A stretch of DNA of 64,000 bases from Brachypodium distachyon (lineage: Eukaryota > Streptophyta > Magnoliopsida > Poales > Poaceae). How positions within the stretch are numbered: position 1 is the stretch's first letter; the number at the start of each line of letters is the position of its first letter. Position numbers and translations under genes: made by a program. Where the stretch lies: NCBI RefSeq assembly GCF_000005505.3, contig NC_016131.3, positions 11,305,501 through 11,369,500 of the forward strand, given 5' to 3'. The notes below the pieces were generated by a model, which saw only the letters and a list, made by a program, of their open reading frames with translations, did not search any database and was not told where the DNA came from. Below, piece by piece: positions 24,033-37,229 of this stretch.

Positions 24033-27000
24033 ATGGGTATCTCTACCGAAGAGGACACCAAGGAGAGAAAGAACAACAAAGACTCTTTGGATGAAATGGA
24101 GATGAAGGTGACCAAGTTTTCGCGGGGGAAGGCTGCTAACTTGGGGGTAGGATTATTACTCTCCTACTATAAGTGTAGTCGTGGAAGTTTAGTGCTAATC
24201 TTTTGCAAATTCTGCTAGTTGAGACGGGTCGATTAACTTTTTTTCATTTTCTTTATAATGGCTGCAAGGCTTTGCGTGATAAGAAATTGAAAGGACAGCT
24301 TGCTGGAAAAGAGAGGCTAATCGGACAATCTGCGAAAGCTGCTGCACAGGCTGAAAAGGTATGGTTTTGTGGATTTGTTGCATAATTTCTATGAATTTAT
24401 TGTTATACGATATGAGTAGCTGCCTCACTAGAAATAAAGGACACTCACCAACATTCTGTGTGCATGATACAAGGGAAGTAAAATTGGAGTCTACAGTTTT
24501 CCTTTTGTAAGATTGTTTGTTGCATTAGGTTAATTTGTTTACCACTTGACTAATTATGCCATGGACATGGTTATCATTTTCATGCCACTTTGATGATGGA
24601 TTATTTTGCATAAGTTTTCTTGTTTGAATGGTAACAATATCACAATCCACCCATTTAAATCCCTTGCTACATCTATTTTCTTTAGACTACCTCCTGCATT
24701 TTTACTGATTTTCTGGCACTCAATTTGCAGTGGTTTTTGCCTATTGAGGGAGGCTATTTGGAGCCTGAAGGTTTAGAGAAGACATATAGATATCAGCAAC
24801 AATCGATTGTGCAGGAGGTGGACCTTTTGAGTTCAAGAAAACCATTTGATATGATCTTACCTGGTAATATATAAATATTTGTAAATATTGTCTGAAGCTA
24901 GGCCACCATAGCTGCTTGGTCCAGTACCAATAATAGCCACATGATGCCCAGTTCAGATTTCAATGGAAAACACCATTAATGATACATATGTAGCACCATT
25001 AGACATCTAGAGTTAAAAAATTACACTATTTTGTTTCTTTATACTTATTTGGTATGTCTCTATAACTTATACTATACGTGTCGTACACCCTTACTGGCTT
25101 ATTGTTTACCCGGAAGAAAGTGGATAATTTGTTTGGTTGCGTCGGTTGTAATGTTTGTCCAGCGACAGTTGGTTGTGGTGTTGTCTTGAGTACTCGGTTG
25201 TATGATTGTGTCGGCCTTTTCTTGGTCTTGTAATTATATTCTTTCTATCAACGCATGGAGACGCAAGCTTTGCATTTTCTCGAAAAAAAAAGTTTATGAC
25301 CAACTAACCTAATGTCATATTGGTACTTCTCACTCTATCAGTTTTGTGCAACTAAATGGTTTCACTTATTTGAATAATTGACTGAGAGAGAACTTGCTGT
25401 AGGCTCTTATGCGTTAAAATCACATGAGAGATGAGACATAATTTGCATTATCATCTTGTTGAATGCTAACTATCAACTTCCGTAAGTATGATTCATGATC
25501 ATGAGTGGTATAAGGAGGCTGATTTCTCTTGTCTTATGCAGTACTTGGTCCTTATACTCTAGAGTACACATCAAACGGTCGCTACATGATAGTAGGTGGA
25601 CGAAAAGGTCATATTGCTATGATGGATATGTTAAATATGGATCTCATCAAGGAGTTTCAGGTCAGTTTTTACAATTTAAATTACTTCCCTGCTTGTGAGT
25701 GTACTTCTTCCATTTTAAGTTTAGCGATTTACCCATAAATTAGACTGGCAGGACTGATCTTAATATGATCTTCAATTTTTTTTGTCAAATAATGAAAGTG
25801 TGTACCTTCTTGCTAGACAGTAAAACTAGTTTGGTATCTATGTGCCTTTTCTTTGGAGCGCCTAAGAAGCGCTTAATACTGCCTTTTTTTAACCTTGATG
25901 GTCTCTATCGCCGTGAAGATTTTCTAGTGGACATCACTTTTGATGTTGATGGAAAAGAGGCTCCCTCCCCTCGTTCTTATAATCTAGATGTAGCCTCCTT
26001 GTAACGCTAATTGTTGCATTTCTATATATTCTGTGCCTCTAATTTATTTTTTATAGGTGAGGGAAACCGTGCGTGATGTGGCATTCTTACACAATGAGCA
26101 ACTCTTTGCAGTCGCCCAGAAAAAGTAATTTATTGACTCTACTTAAGCTTTATGACATATTTCCATTGCTCATAAAATATATCAACATTTTCCATCTGCC
26201 ATTCTTAAAAAATGTGAGAAGTCAGGAGCGGACCAACGCCCAGGGCAACCTGGGCTAAGCCCTGGGCTTGGAACCAAATTTCTTTGTATATGTAATAGAA
26301 GAAAATCGAAAATCTCTACTATCTTACCACATGATACACTGTTTAGCCCTGGACTTGGTGCTCAGCTGGCTCAAGGCAAACCTTGGTCCGCCACTATGAG
26401 AAGATTGAGAAGATGACCCTACAGCTCAATGACGTAAACAATAAATAATGCACACACCAAAGTATTCTCAGATCCTCAAATATAAGAGAACCATTTTGTA
26501 GACCCAACCAGGCTATAGAATAAATATGACATCTGTGAACAACGATCCTCAAATATAAGAGTATTGTTTATGCAATTGTGCATGAATATGTAAGGTAGGC
26601 ATGGCTTACCATTGCCTTCAGAGTTCTGACTGCAATCAATGGGTTGTTGGTCTGGACTTTGGAACTACTTGCCATTGCTTTGATAAGCTGTTGGTCAATA
26701 CTGTATGAGGGCTTAGGAGTTGTAAAGGGCTTTTAGCACCCCTCCCTTTTTCACACGCCAAATCATGATAGGTCGATAGGAGCTTCAAAGAGTTGTTCAC
26801 TCATGCTGATTTATGATACATTTCTTTAATTTCTTAGTGTTCCTCACGAGAATATTGTTCAAACAGGTACCCTTACATATATAATCGTCATGGCACAGAA
26901 ATTCACTGTCTGAAGGTATTTATGTTTTGAATACCTTTGCTTTCTTGGCAACTTTGCACTAGTTATTGATGATTTGAAGAATTTATTGTACATGTTGGTT

Positions 27001-28592
27001 CAACACATACTTGCAATCAATATGTATATGTGGATAATATAATGTTCCTATACCCTGTTTTCCTATGAACTCTGCAGATCATGTGCAAGTCAAATATTGT
27101 TACTTAAATACATTCAAATGAGTTGTTCCTAAATAAGCTGATCGCAATACCAAGCTTCTCTTTTTTGTACTTGGAGAACTACTAAATTACGCCCAAACCT
27201 CGTGTGGCTCCAGATCCACATGTCAGTGAAACATCTAGAATCCCAGATACAATTTTATAACCACAAACTTTATACTGGCAAATTTCTGAGCATCCAAATA
27301 GCCAAATAAATTATCCCTCAGTTATATACTTATATCATCCTTGTTTTTGCCAGAGGCCATTCCAATATAGTTATTGCAATTTTATTGTAAGATGGAATTT
27401 CTTTTGACAATGATCTTGTTTTGTAAGCATCATAATAGTATAGCAACATAAATTGCAAAGCTATCTATTATCCAATTTGTACTAGATGCATATCTATTGA
27501 AGCCATGCTAGCTCCCAAACCCAGTTATAACTTCTTTTGGGAGTAATCAGTCTCTCTTCTGTTTCACAGGAACATGGTAAATCACTGAAACTTCAGTTTC
27601 TGGACAAACACTTCCTCTTGGTATCGATAAACAGCTTCGGGCAGCTCCACTATCAAGATATGAGCACTGGTGAGATGATTGCAAACTACAGGACAGGTCT
27701 TGGGCGTACTGATGTGATGCGGGTAAATCCTTACAATGCTGTTATTGGCGTTGGACATGCTGGCGGAAAAGTTACCATGTGGAAGCCAACCAGTGTGAAA
27801 CCCCTTGTCACAATGCTGTGCCATCATGGTCCTGTGACTGCTGTTGCATTTGACAAGGGTGGTCATCTTATGGCGACGGCAGGTTTTGACAGGAAAATTA
27901 AGATTTGGGATCTCAGGAAGTATGAGGTTGTGCATTCATATGCTGCACGTGCTCAGTCCTTGGATTTCAGCCAGAAGGGGTTGTTGGCAGGCAGTAATGG
28001 ATCTCTAGTCGAGATATACAAGGATTCTGGGGGGCAGGATTATAAAGTTTATATGAAACATAGAATGATAAAGGGATACCAGGTTGACAAGGTTTTGTTC
28101 CGCCCTTATGAGGATATCTGTGGGATTGGGCACTCCATGGGCCTTTCTTCCATTCTTGTTCCTGGATCGGGTGAGGCAAACTTTGATACCTTTGTTGAGA
28201 ACCCCGTGGAGACTGGGAAGCAAAGGAGGGAGAAGGAGGTGCATGCCCTCCTCAATAAGCTTCCACCAGAGACTGTCATGCTTGACCCAAATATGATCGC
28301 CACTGTAAGACAACCAAAGAAGAAAGAGAAGAAGACCAAGGAAGAGATCGAAGAAGAGATTGAAGATGTTGTTGAGGCCGCCAAAAACACTAAGGTCAAG
28401 AAGAAGACCAAGGGCAGGAGCAAACCCAGCAAGCGGGCCAAGAAGAAGGAGGAAGAGGTTCTCAAAGCCAAGAGGCCTCTATTGGATCAATACAAAGAAA
28501 CCAATGGACAGCCTGAGAAGAAACAAAGGATAGGCGACCAGAGCGAGCTGCCAAAAGCCTTGCAGCGGTTTGCCAAGAACAGACAACCATGA
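24033..28592 (+). CDS. UTP7: U3 snoRNA-associated protein UTP7 / WDR46 (BING4)
   Basis: UTP7 is a WD40 subunit of the small-subunit processome that works in early 18S rRNA maturation in the nucleolus. Seven coding exons: 24033-24146, 24269-24358, 24731-24863, 25542-25660, 26057-26124, 26867-26915, 27570-28592; 1596 nt, 531 aa. The N-terminus is a charged helix with KLKGQLAGKERL. WD40 repeats follow, for example YTSNGRYMIVGGRKGHIA in exon 4 and TAGFDRKIKIWDLRK around residue 304. The BING4CT region (EVHALLNKLPPETVMLDP) comes next, then a lysine-rich nucleolar-type tail (KKKEKKTKEEIEEEIED onward). All introns are GT/AG and phases close. Intron 3 holds a LINE tail and intron 5 a hAT MITE. The large last exon carries about two thirds of the protein. 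Confidence 0.93.
25090..25289 (+). mobile_element. LINE 3'-end fragment in UTP7 intron 3
   Basis: The sequence ends ...acgcaagctttgcattttctcg followed by nine A. This resembles the 3' UTR and poly(A) tail of grass LINEs, after a TG-rich stretch (tcggttgtaatgtttg). No coding part remains. The 5' limit is approximate and no duplication was identified. Confidence 0.45.
26223..26396. mobile_element. hAT-type MITE in UTP7 intron 5
   Basis: Ends CAGGAGCGGACCAAC and, inverted, TAGTGGCGGACCAAG. Flanked by TGAGAAGT (26215-26222) and TGAGAAGA (26397-26404), an 8-bp duplication with one mismatch. Length 174 bp. Confidence 0.7.
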
Positions 28593-30317
28593 TCTTATTT
28601 ATCATTACTGTGTTGTAGTAGCATGTAGCTGACAAGTAGTAGTATTTGTTTCCATGTGAACTCCCCACATGAGGCAATAGCGCAGTAAAGGATGCACGAA
28701 AATTTTATCTCAAACTAGTGCTATCTATATCCCAGATGGGCATGAACTCCAGGTTGAAATTCAGCTCACTTGAGAGGTTTGATTGATCTATTGGTGTATT
28801 TCCATGTGCTGAGTTCCAATTCGTATGGTGAGCACCACACTGCAAACATGGTAGTACACTAGTACTAATAGGTTTCCTGTTCCTGGTTGTGTGTTTGAAT
28901 ATTGATGGCTGAAATCCAATCGAAAACCGGAATATGCCTGTGAAACTTCCCTACCCCTTTTGTGGTTGGTGAATAATGGATGGTAAAATTCTTGACCCAA
29001 TCCAAGTCATGGTCGTACGTTGCGTGCCCTCGGTGCCAGATTGCTCGCTTGCCGTCGTGCGAGCAGAGAGCAAACTTGAGCTAGTATCCCAAGAACGATC
29101 GAGTGTTTTTCTTTCTTGGAACAACGAACATTTAAGCGTTGGCCCGCCCAAATCGTCAGCCACAAGGGTTGAACAAAGTCTCCACCAAAAGTCTGCAAAA
29201 TCTCCACCCCACAGGTCCACGACACGAAAAAAACCCTACGTTTCTTTTTTGAACCGAACCCTACGTTACTACAGTGCTATAGCAGTACGCAGAATCGATG
29301 CAAGTATCCTATACCTGATAGCTAGGTTGTCAAAAACAGTTCAAGCTTCAAGAGGAGTTTGTGAGCACGTCTAATTACATATACTTCGTATACAAATCCA
29401 CGTCATTTATTTCAGAACGGAAGAAGTAGTATCTTGCTAACTTGTTGAGTTGTCCAATAGCAATTATTAATACGAATAAAATTATTTTTATGCATAACAT
29501 GTAACCACTATGTTAAGCCTACTCTAGCTTTGTTGAGATTGATTTTCTTTTAGTTACCAACCTTTCAGGAGCCAAGCTCGAGCTTGATTTTTAAACTTTT
29601 ATCAAGAGTAAGCCTGATTGAATTTACTTGAGTTTGGCTTCTATACTTCTTTCATGAAAGGGTATATATGCGCTTTCTCCTAACAAATACTACTACTTGC
29701 CAGCCATGTTTGTCTTCTTTTAGATATAAGAGATTATCGTTTCACGTTTAAGAGAGAATGTAGTTTGCCAAGAAGAAAAGAAAAGGAGAAGACTAGTTGT
29801 AAACTGTATGTTTTGGTTCTCGGGCTTACGGTTTAGCCTTTTCATTTTGTGTTTGGTGGCTAACTGGCTATTGCTTTGGGTTATCTTTAGGATTGCCTCA
29901 AACGTTGAGAAGGAAACAAATTTTCTCTCAAAGGTATTCTGTCTCCTGGACATGGAGCCTTCCCATCAGATCCGCCTCTTTGAAAGGGCCAAAATTGTGT
30001 TCTCGAAAAAGGAGGTGGAAGCGGGGCAGCTAGCCAGCTACTACTACGGACGAAACAAAGGGCGTCCATCCTCTTGGTCAAAAAGAAAAGAGAAAAAAAG
30101 GACGTCCATCCTCCACGCGGCGACACAGCGACACAGTGCTGAGTTTTATTTTTAACATTTGCTCTCCCTAAAAAGGTTAAAAGACCATTCGCAAAAGAAG
30201 AAGCCGAAGGGGGCAAAAGAAAGAAAAGGAATTATAATATAGAATCGGAGACGCCACCGTCTCTTCCTCCCTGGCTGCCCTCGCAGATCGGCGACCCCCC
30301 TCCCCCATCTCCGGCGA
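28593..30317. other. Intergenic region between UTP7 and the E2 gene
   Basis: Begins with the UTP7 3' UTR and ends with the E2 promoter/leader (GC-rich from about 30240). No additional gene or clear repeat was recognised; frames at 28951-29225 and 29808-30155 match nothing. Confidence 0.5.
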
Positions 30318-33300
30318 ATGGCGTCCCGAATCGCGGCCCGCCTCCTCCTCCGCCGCCCAACTGCCGTAAGCCCTCCCCTATTTTCTATTCTCTCTTTCGC
30401 ATATTTAGCGATCTGATGCGCTGATTCGGCTGGATCTGGCGGCCCTTTTACGATCACTTGCTGGGTGATTTCGGGGTCGGATTGGTTTTCCTCGAGGCGA
30501 TTTGGTGTCTCTTCTACCTCGGTCTGCGCATAATTCGTTTTAAATTTTTAGCCCCCTTTCTTTTGATCAGATCGTTTTAGGGTGGTACGCTTGGCGGATT
30601 TTGACGTCGTAGAGATTTTATTTTGGTTATTTGCGTCTACTATCTTGATTTGTATGTAGTGGATTTAAACCATGATGAAGGAATAACCTGCGGTGGTTGG
30701 AGATTGGCCAAAGTTGAGGTTGATAAATTTCTAGATGTCTAACGAAACCTGTATGCTACAAAGTGAATGCATGTACAGTAGTTGATATGGTTTAGAAATC
30801 CGAGGTATTGTGGAAACCCGTGTGGCAGAATGGGCTAGCTACAACTAGGCGAGGAAACTTACCATGCGTGTAACTTAATCAGTTCTTCACATGCAACTGA
30901 CAAGTCCTAGTTCAATAAAGCTCCCTTTATCGGAAAAAACTGACAAGTCCTGGATGTTATAGACCTAGGGCTTAAATTTTCATATCTAAACTGAGTACTC
31001 AAATGTAGTTTAGTTTAATCTTACCAATGTTTTGATGGTTGGCTCAATTATAAGATGCAATAATGGTAAAATGCACTTGTCCTTGAACTTGCACTGGTCT
31101 ATCTACATCCATTTACTTAGAAAATGCACGTTTTAGTTGGTCGCTAGGATGTCATACTGCGCCTTACTGTTGTGTTTGACCTATGTAGCAAGCCAACTTG
31201 AATTAGTTGCTAGTGATCACCCAATTCCATCACCCCCTCTTTTCTAGATGAACCAAGTCCTACCTTCACCCAAAGGGGGCTTGCTTCTACACCATTCATC
31301 CTCTCCTACTACCAGTGGTCCTTTATACAGGCATGATGTTGAACCCAAAGGCAGCCTTGTATGCATCAATAGTGTGGCATGCAGAAACCTTGTAGCCAGG
31401 CTGTATTGGTCTATCATCTCATTCCTAAAGCAGGAGATGTAGCCATTGCACTAGGTAACAACTATAATACTACAATCAGTTGCATTTGATCCCCTGCTCA
31501 CTTACGCATTGGTTTTTCTCCCTTCTCAGTATGGGAATAATCATATGACATCTGTCCTGTTCATTGTGTATTCCTTTGGGAGGATTGAGTTTTCAACAAA
31601 CTAGTGATACTATAATACAGTATATCGTGCAACCTCTGTTACTATTCACTCTATGTGGAAATTTGTTTTTGCCACTGTTCTCTCACTGGCATGCAGGCCT
31701 TGTTGATAAAAAAATAAAGTAATGACGACACTGCTTGGTGTTCCTTATTCTTTTATTTCAACAACATTATATGGTTTCTCATTGTTCATTTATGTTCTTA
31801 TGCTTAAATTTGGTCTGTCATTCTAATGGTCCTGGTGCACTTGCAGGCATTAAGTTTTCTTCAGAGTTGTAGGCATGCTAGGCATTTCAGCACTCAGTTA
31901 CTCGAAGGTCAGTATCTCTACTGATCTTACATTTGATATTGATTACTCTAGTTTATTAGCAGCTAATGCTCTTCTGCAACCTTTATTGCAGGTGTTCCGA
32001 GATTCTCAAAGCCAACACGGTAAACTTTGAACTTCATTGTTGTTCTGTGATTGTACTATATAATTGGATTATTGGCAAAGCCTTGTTCTCTTTAGATGCC
32101 ATTAGTGAAATCCATGTTTGTCGTTGACTAAAATATGGCCTCTAATTGATTCGCAGTGCACGCTATTTCCTTCCAAATGCTTCTCCATATCAACTTTGGA
32201 GTAGATCATTTGCTTCAGAAAATGGTAAGCTTGAGTAGCCATTTAGAAGATACAACAATTATAAATTGCCACCTCACAAATTCTTTATCAACACTTCTCT
32301 TTGTTTTAAGGTGACTTGATTGAGGCTGTTGTGCCCTTCATGGGTGAATCTGTAACTGATGGAACCCTTGCCAATTTCTTGAAGAGTATGCACCTCTCTG
32401 TCTCTCTGCAATTCAAGTGGTCGAAGTTTATGGTACTGACATATATCTGTTGCAGAACCTGGTGATAGAGTTGAAGCTGATGAGGCTATAGCGCAGATTG
32501 AAACTGATAAGGTGATATTACTGGCTCATTCTGTTCTAATTTATGTTTTTAGTTTGTTGTGCAGTTCTTGGTGATGGAATGATTCTTAAAAATAGAAGTT
32601 CATTTTGTTTTTCAGGTTACCATAGATGTTTCTAGTCCAGAAGCTGGGGTGATTGAAAAGGTGAGTGCTGTTCCAACATTTTGTGTCCTCAAAATTTGCT
32701 TTACATGTCCTACAAGTTACCTTAAATTAAGTCTTGAGTAGCATGGTTAATTTTCTGATCACATCGGTGCATTGCAGTTCATTGCCAGTGAAGGTGACAC
32801 TGTTACTCCTGGCACCAAGATTGCTGTGATATCTAAGTCTGCTGCTCCAAGTGAGACCCATGTTTCACCATCTGAAGAGACCTCCCAGAAGGAGACCCCT
32901 CCACCACCACCTCCAGAGAAACCCAAGGTTGAGGAAAAATCATCAAAAGTAGAATCTGTCAAACCAAAGGCGTCAAAACTGTCCTCCCCCTCAGAACCTC
33001 AGCTCCCTCCAAAGGAAAGAGAGAGACGGGTAAGCTTTATCCGTCATTTTGTTATATATCATTGCACAACTTACGACATGATATGGAACTTTATAATTTG
33101 GGGTTGTGTATTATACTTTACCATGTTAAGCGCAGGTGGCAATGCCAAGACTCAGGAAGCGTATTGCAAATCGTTTAAAGGATTCTCAGAACACTTTTGC
33201 AATGTTGACCACATTCAATGAAGTTGACATGTAAGTGCATCAGTGGTTGGCTTCTAGTTTTTCTAGAATGTCTGGTGGTGTAATGCATCTGCGTAAGCCT

Positions 33301-34409
33301 AAGTTAACGCCACTAAAACAATGCCCCCTCTCCATCATGGTCTTGAGTTGACCGTGGCATGATCATTGTGCTAATGAAACATTGCCGTACTCTATCAGTT
33401 GTAAAAAATAGCACGGAAGTGTGATTTAAATATGTTTTTCTCCAATTATATTGATGGGAAGAATATTTGTTTGAGCTTATCTCTCTGCTTAATTTTAAGT
33501 GCTATATGGGTATGTTTTTCCTTTATCATACTGGTGTGTCCCTGAACAACTGTTGGCTGTAGGACCAATTTGATGAAGCTGCGTTCTGATTACAAAGATG
33601 AGTTTGTTGAGAAGCATGGTGTCAAATTGGGTCTAATGTCCTGCTTTGTAAAGGTAGTGGCACTCTGATGATCTGAGCGATTGATTATTTGTTGGCTTGT
33701 CCTAAACCTAGTTGCTTTTGTAGGCTGCTGTTTCTGCACTTCAAAATCAGCCAATTGTTAATGCTGTTATTGATGGTGATGACATCATATACAGAGACTA
33801 CATTGACATTAGTGTGGCTGTTGGCACTTCCAAGGTATTGACACCTGCATTTTTGTAGGTTGATTACCCTAACCATTATCCTTTCTTTTTATTATGCATC
33901 CTGTTGCAATGATGTGCTATGAATGTCCATTTCTTTTAGGGTCTTGTGGTGCCTGTTATCCGCGATACAGAAGGAATGAACTTTGCGGACATTGAGAAGG
34001 GGATAAACAAGCTTGCAAAGAAGGCAACTGAGGGGGCACTGTCAATTGATGAGATGGCAGGGGGCACCTTTACCATCTCGAATGGTGGTGTCTATGGAAG
34101 CCTTATCAGCACACCCATCATCAACCCTCCACAGGTTCATTTTCTTTTGTTGTCTGCCTTCTGTTATGTTTTCTTATTCTGCATTTAACCTGATCACACA
34201 ATCTTTATCTAATGCAGTCAGCAATTCTTGGAATGCATTCCATTGTTCAACGCCCTGTTGTTGTGGATGGCAGCATCCTTGCAAGACCAATGATGTATCT
34301 TGCACTGACATATGACCATAGGTTGATAGATGGCAGAGAAGCTGTTCTGTTTCTGCGCCGCATCAAGGATGTGGTTGAAGATCCACGGAGGATGCTCCTT
34401 GACATATAG
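30318..34409 (+). CDS. SUCB: Dihydrolipoyllysine succinyltransferase (E2 of 2-oxoglutarate dehydrogenase), mitochondrial
   Basis: E2o transfers the succinyl group from its lipoyl arm to CoA in the mitochondrial TCA cycle. Thirteen exons: 30318-30365, 31847-31907, 31992-32019, 32157-32224, 32311-32385, 32456-32511, 32616-32660, 32778-33029, 33136-33230, 33563-33653, 33724-33834, 33940-34134, 34218-34409; 1317 nt, 438 aa. The N-terminus ([14 protein letters not shown]) is an arginine-rich amphipathic mitochondrial presequence. The lipoyl domain follows, with the lipoylated Lys about residue 112 in IETDKVTIDV, then a proline-rich linker ([10 protein letters not shown]). The catalytic domain ends with [11 protein letters not shown], where His ~409 and Asp ~413 are the active-site pair. 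No E3-binding domain is evident in the linker, as usual for E2o. Intron 1 (1.48 kb) contains a dispersed repeat. Confidence 0.95.
31357..31583. repeat. Dispersed repeat copy 1, in SUCB intron 1
   Basis: Matches, in inverted orientation, 41712-41951. Shared blocks include gcatgcagaaacc, ggatcaaatgcaactgattg (as the inverse), accaatgcgtaag (inverse) and atgaacaga (inverse). About 225 bp long, no coding potential or obvious terminal repeats, class unknown. Confidence 0.75.
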
Positions 34410-35148
34410 TTCCATGCATTACTTCTGGCCTATGATGGTTTGTCCTTTATTTTGAAATAATTGTACACAAAATTTTGACTTATGCGGTGTAGTTGCTTCT
34501 CCGAATATTGAGATTTCGGTTTCTGGCCTCTGAACTGTAGAAGAGAGCTCAACAAAACTCGTTTCCCTTTTTTGAGTTGATATACTTGTTGGGATGTAGT
34601 TCCCTAAACATGTTATCATTTTACAATAGCAAGTGGCTACCCTTCCTGACTTTGTTTGTCCATTTTTCATGACAATTTATGTGACTGGTTCTTCTATCTC
34701 AGAAAAAATTAATTAATGTTTGAGCTTTACAACCTCGAAAATTTCTGTCTGGTATAGTTGCCACAGTGCCACCTCCATCTCTGTGAAGTGAAATTAGTTG
34801 ACTATTTCAGATTTTCTTCTGAAGTTTGTAGTGTCACCCGTTTTGCAGTCTAGCTAAAATTTGTGAAGCAGTGCTGAAACGTATTTAAATCTGAATCATT
34901 AGATGCACGCCATTCAATGTATTGCTTTGTTCTTTTCCTTGAGATTTAGGTGTTTCTGTATGATGAACGCCCCTTCAGCTCTTTTCCCGTGATATCATGT
35001 TCGACCCTGAAGGGTGATCGTCCCTGGGGCTAAATTCGGTTCTTGGTTGTTCTGCATTCCATAGTAAATTTTTGGCCTTTTCTTCTTGGTTTGAAGCTCG
35101 TCCTGATCCTTTTATTCTTCCTCACAAATTCATTCATGCCATGAACTG
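34410..35148. other. 3' UTR of SUCB and short spacer
   Basis: The first few hundred bases are the probable E2 3' UTR. Nothing else recognised before the LINE fragment. Confidence 0.5.
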
Positions 35149-36640
35149 GTGAGTCTCTCGGCACATGGCGTCCACGGTAGTCTCCGATTAACGGGCGATA
35201 GATTTAGAGCCAGGATACCACATTCACATTGTCTTCATGACGAACTCACACAGACTTCGCGACCTTCAAGTTTGCTGGGGGCGAACTGCAACAACAGCTT
35301 GGCAAACGTGGGCCTTTATGACATTGAACCACCGTCGCCATCTGCATAGAGCTGCCATCAATGTTTATTTTGAGGATGTCACAAACTGGAGGTCTCCAAA
35401 CATCTATGCGGCTGCTCTTCTCCTTGCGTCAGGAGCAAAATACTCTTCAAACTCCTTTGCATTTCGCCCCAGTCGAATAGTTAGAAAACCAGTGCCATAT
35501 GCACACTCACCAGCATTTGTCTTATTTCTGGCGGTCCACCATCTCCACGTCAAAGCATCACACTCGGGCTAGCTAACTGGAGCCTCACATCTTCCAAAGC
35601 CTAGCTCACGCCGAAGTGGTTTGACCTTCGTACACTTGAAGAAAAGGTGGCCACCATCCTCAGCAAGTCTGCCGCATGTTGCGTCGAAGCAGAAGACTGT
35701 TACGCGCCACTATCCAGAGAAACTGCTTCACCTTTTCTGGATAGGGGACGCCGACCACACGCCAGACCAGGAGAAACTCTCTCTTGCTTGTTTGAGGTTC
35801 CACTAGCTGGCGGGTAAAAACGGCGAGAAACATTTTGCCAGCTCAAGATGCCATGCCCAAACATCTTCCATCTCTTCCTTCAATGGCATCGCAAGAATTA
35901 ACTTTCCATCTTCGCCAGAATAGCTCATCAATTAGCTGCACATCCCATAAGTTTGTATATGGATCGACGAGGTCCGAAACTCCCTGATAAACAGTATTGC
36001 CACGCGGAGTAATCGGTCTTCTCGTCCACAAATACGGCAGCCACGGAGCTTCCCATATATGCCCTGAAACACCATCCCCTATGTGCTTAATCACCCCCTG
36101 CCGCAGAATCTCAATGCCCTTAAAAGATGCTCCTCCACGTATATGAGATCGCATCTTTCGCCTGAGCACACAGAACATCGCAATGTCTTTAACACCCAAG
36201 CACACAGGAAATATGGGTTGGTCAGGAGACGCCCTCCTTGTTTTGCCAACATAGCCAAGTAAAAGCATGAACATGTCAGCAGCCAAGAACAACTACCTTC
36301 TTTGGAAGTGTAAGAGGTTTCCAACTCACCAAGTGAACCTTGTTCTCATTATTCCGTTTAGACCACACAAATATACAAACCGTAGCACTAATTTGGTCAC
36401 ATAATCCTTTTGTAAGATCGAACCATGACATAGGCCTGAGCACTTGCTTTGACCAAAATCTCCTTTCCCGCCTTAGACAACATCTTCTTCCACCATTGAA
36501 TTTTCTGCCACACACGGTCCTTGATATATCCAAAGGATTTCGACCAAGATCGACCAACATGAACTGACAGACCAACATATCTCTCATTTCGTGACTCCCC
36601 CGCTAAGCCAAGTTGCTGCATCATCATGTGGATAGTGTTG
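35149..36640 (-). mobile_element. Decayed LINE (L1-type) reverse-transcriptase fragment
   Basis: Minus-strand frames are scattered by frameshifts but follow the plant LINE order. First GRSWSKSFGYIKDRVWQKIQ (about 36570), then SWFDLTKGLCDQIS, then ENKVHLVSWKPLTLPKK, then IGDGVSGHIWEAPWLP (about 36040), then a zinc-finger piece with CGRLAEDGGHLFFKC (about 35660). Reverse transcriptase catalytic motifs themselves lie upstream and are absent, so this is a 5'-truncated, dead copy. Outer limits are approximate. Confidence 0.75.
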
Positions 36641-37229
36641 AGTCTTTGACGCTGATACTAGCGTTCGTGTGATACGAGTTGACGTTGGCCAGTGGATATT
36701 TTCCGGACGGTGAGATCACGACGACGGTGTTAAGTCTACAAGGAACCGTTTTTTAAAACAATACAAGGAACCTTTTAAGAGAACAAATAACCACCTGGGG
36801 TTAGCTCTTGGTCGGTTTATCTTTGAACCGGCTTTGATGAAAAATATCCAACCAGTTTCTAAATCGAACCAACTGAAATACGGCAATCAATACAGCCGGT
36901 TTAACAAATAAGATTGTAATTGACAATAAACCAATAAGCTCGACCGAAGATTGTAATGACAAACCAAGACAAACGGCTTTTACACAGGCTGCATCAAGGG
37001 AAATGACAGTTTGTTCTTGCAGCCGGTGAACTCTCAGCGTGAATTTTTTGAAGGATCAGCAAAACATCTCCACTAGCTCTAACTGTTATTAGATTAAAAA
37101 GCCATATCAAATTTCCTCACTCATGCAAATTTGGATGTTCAGTCCTCATAGTGAAACAGAACAAGCAGCATGGCCAACTTTGCGTACTTTTGGGAGTTAG
37201 TACCAGAAGTTATTTTAATTTCCAGCAGG
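36641..37229. other. Intergenic spacer and RPC4 3' UTR
   Basis: No gene or recognised repeat. The right part is presumably the 3' UTR of RPC4, which is transcribed leftward. Confidence 0.45.
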
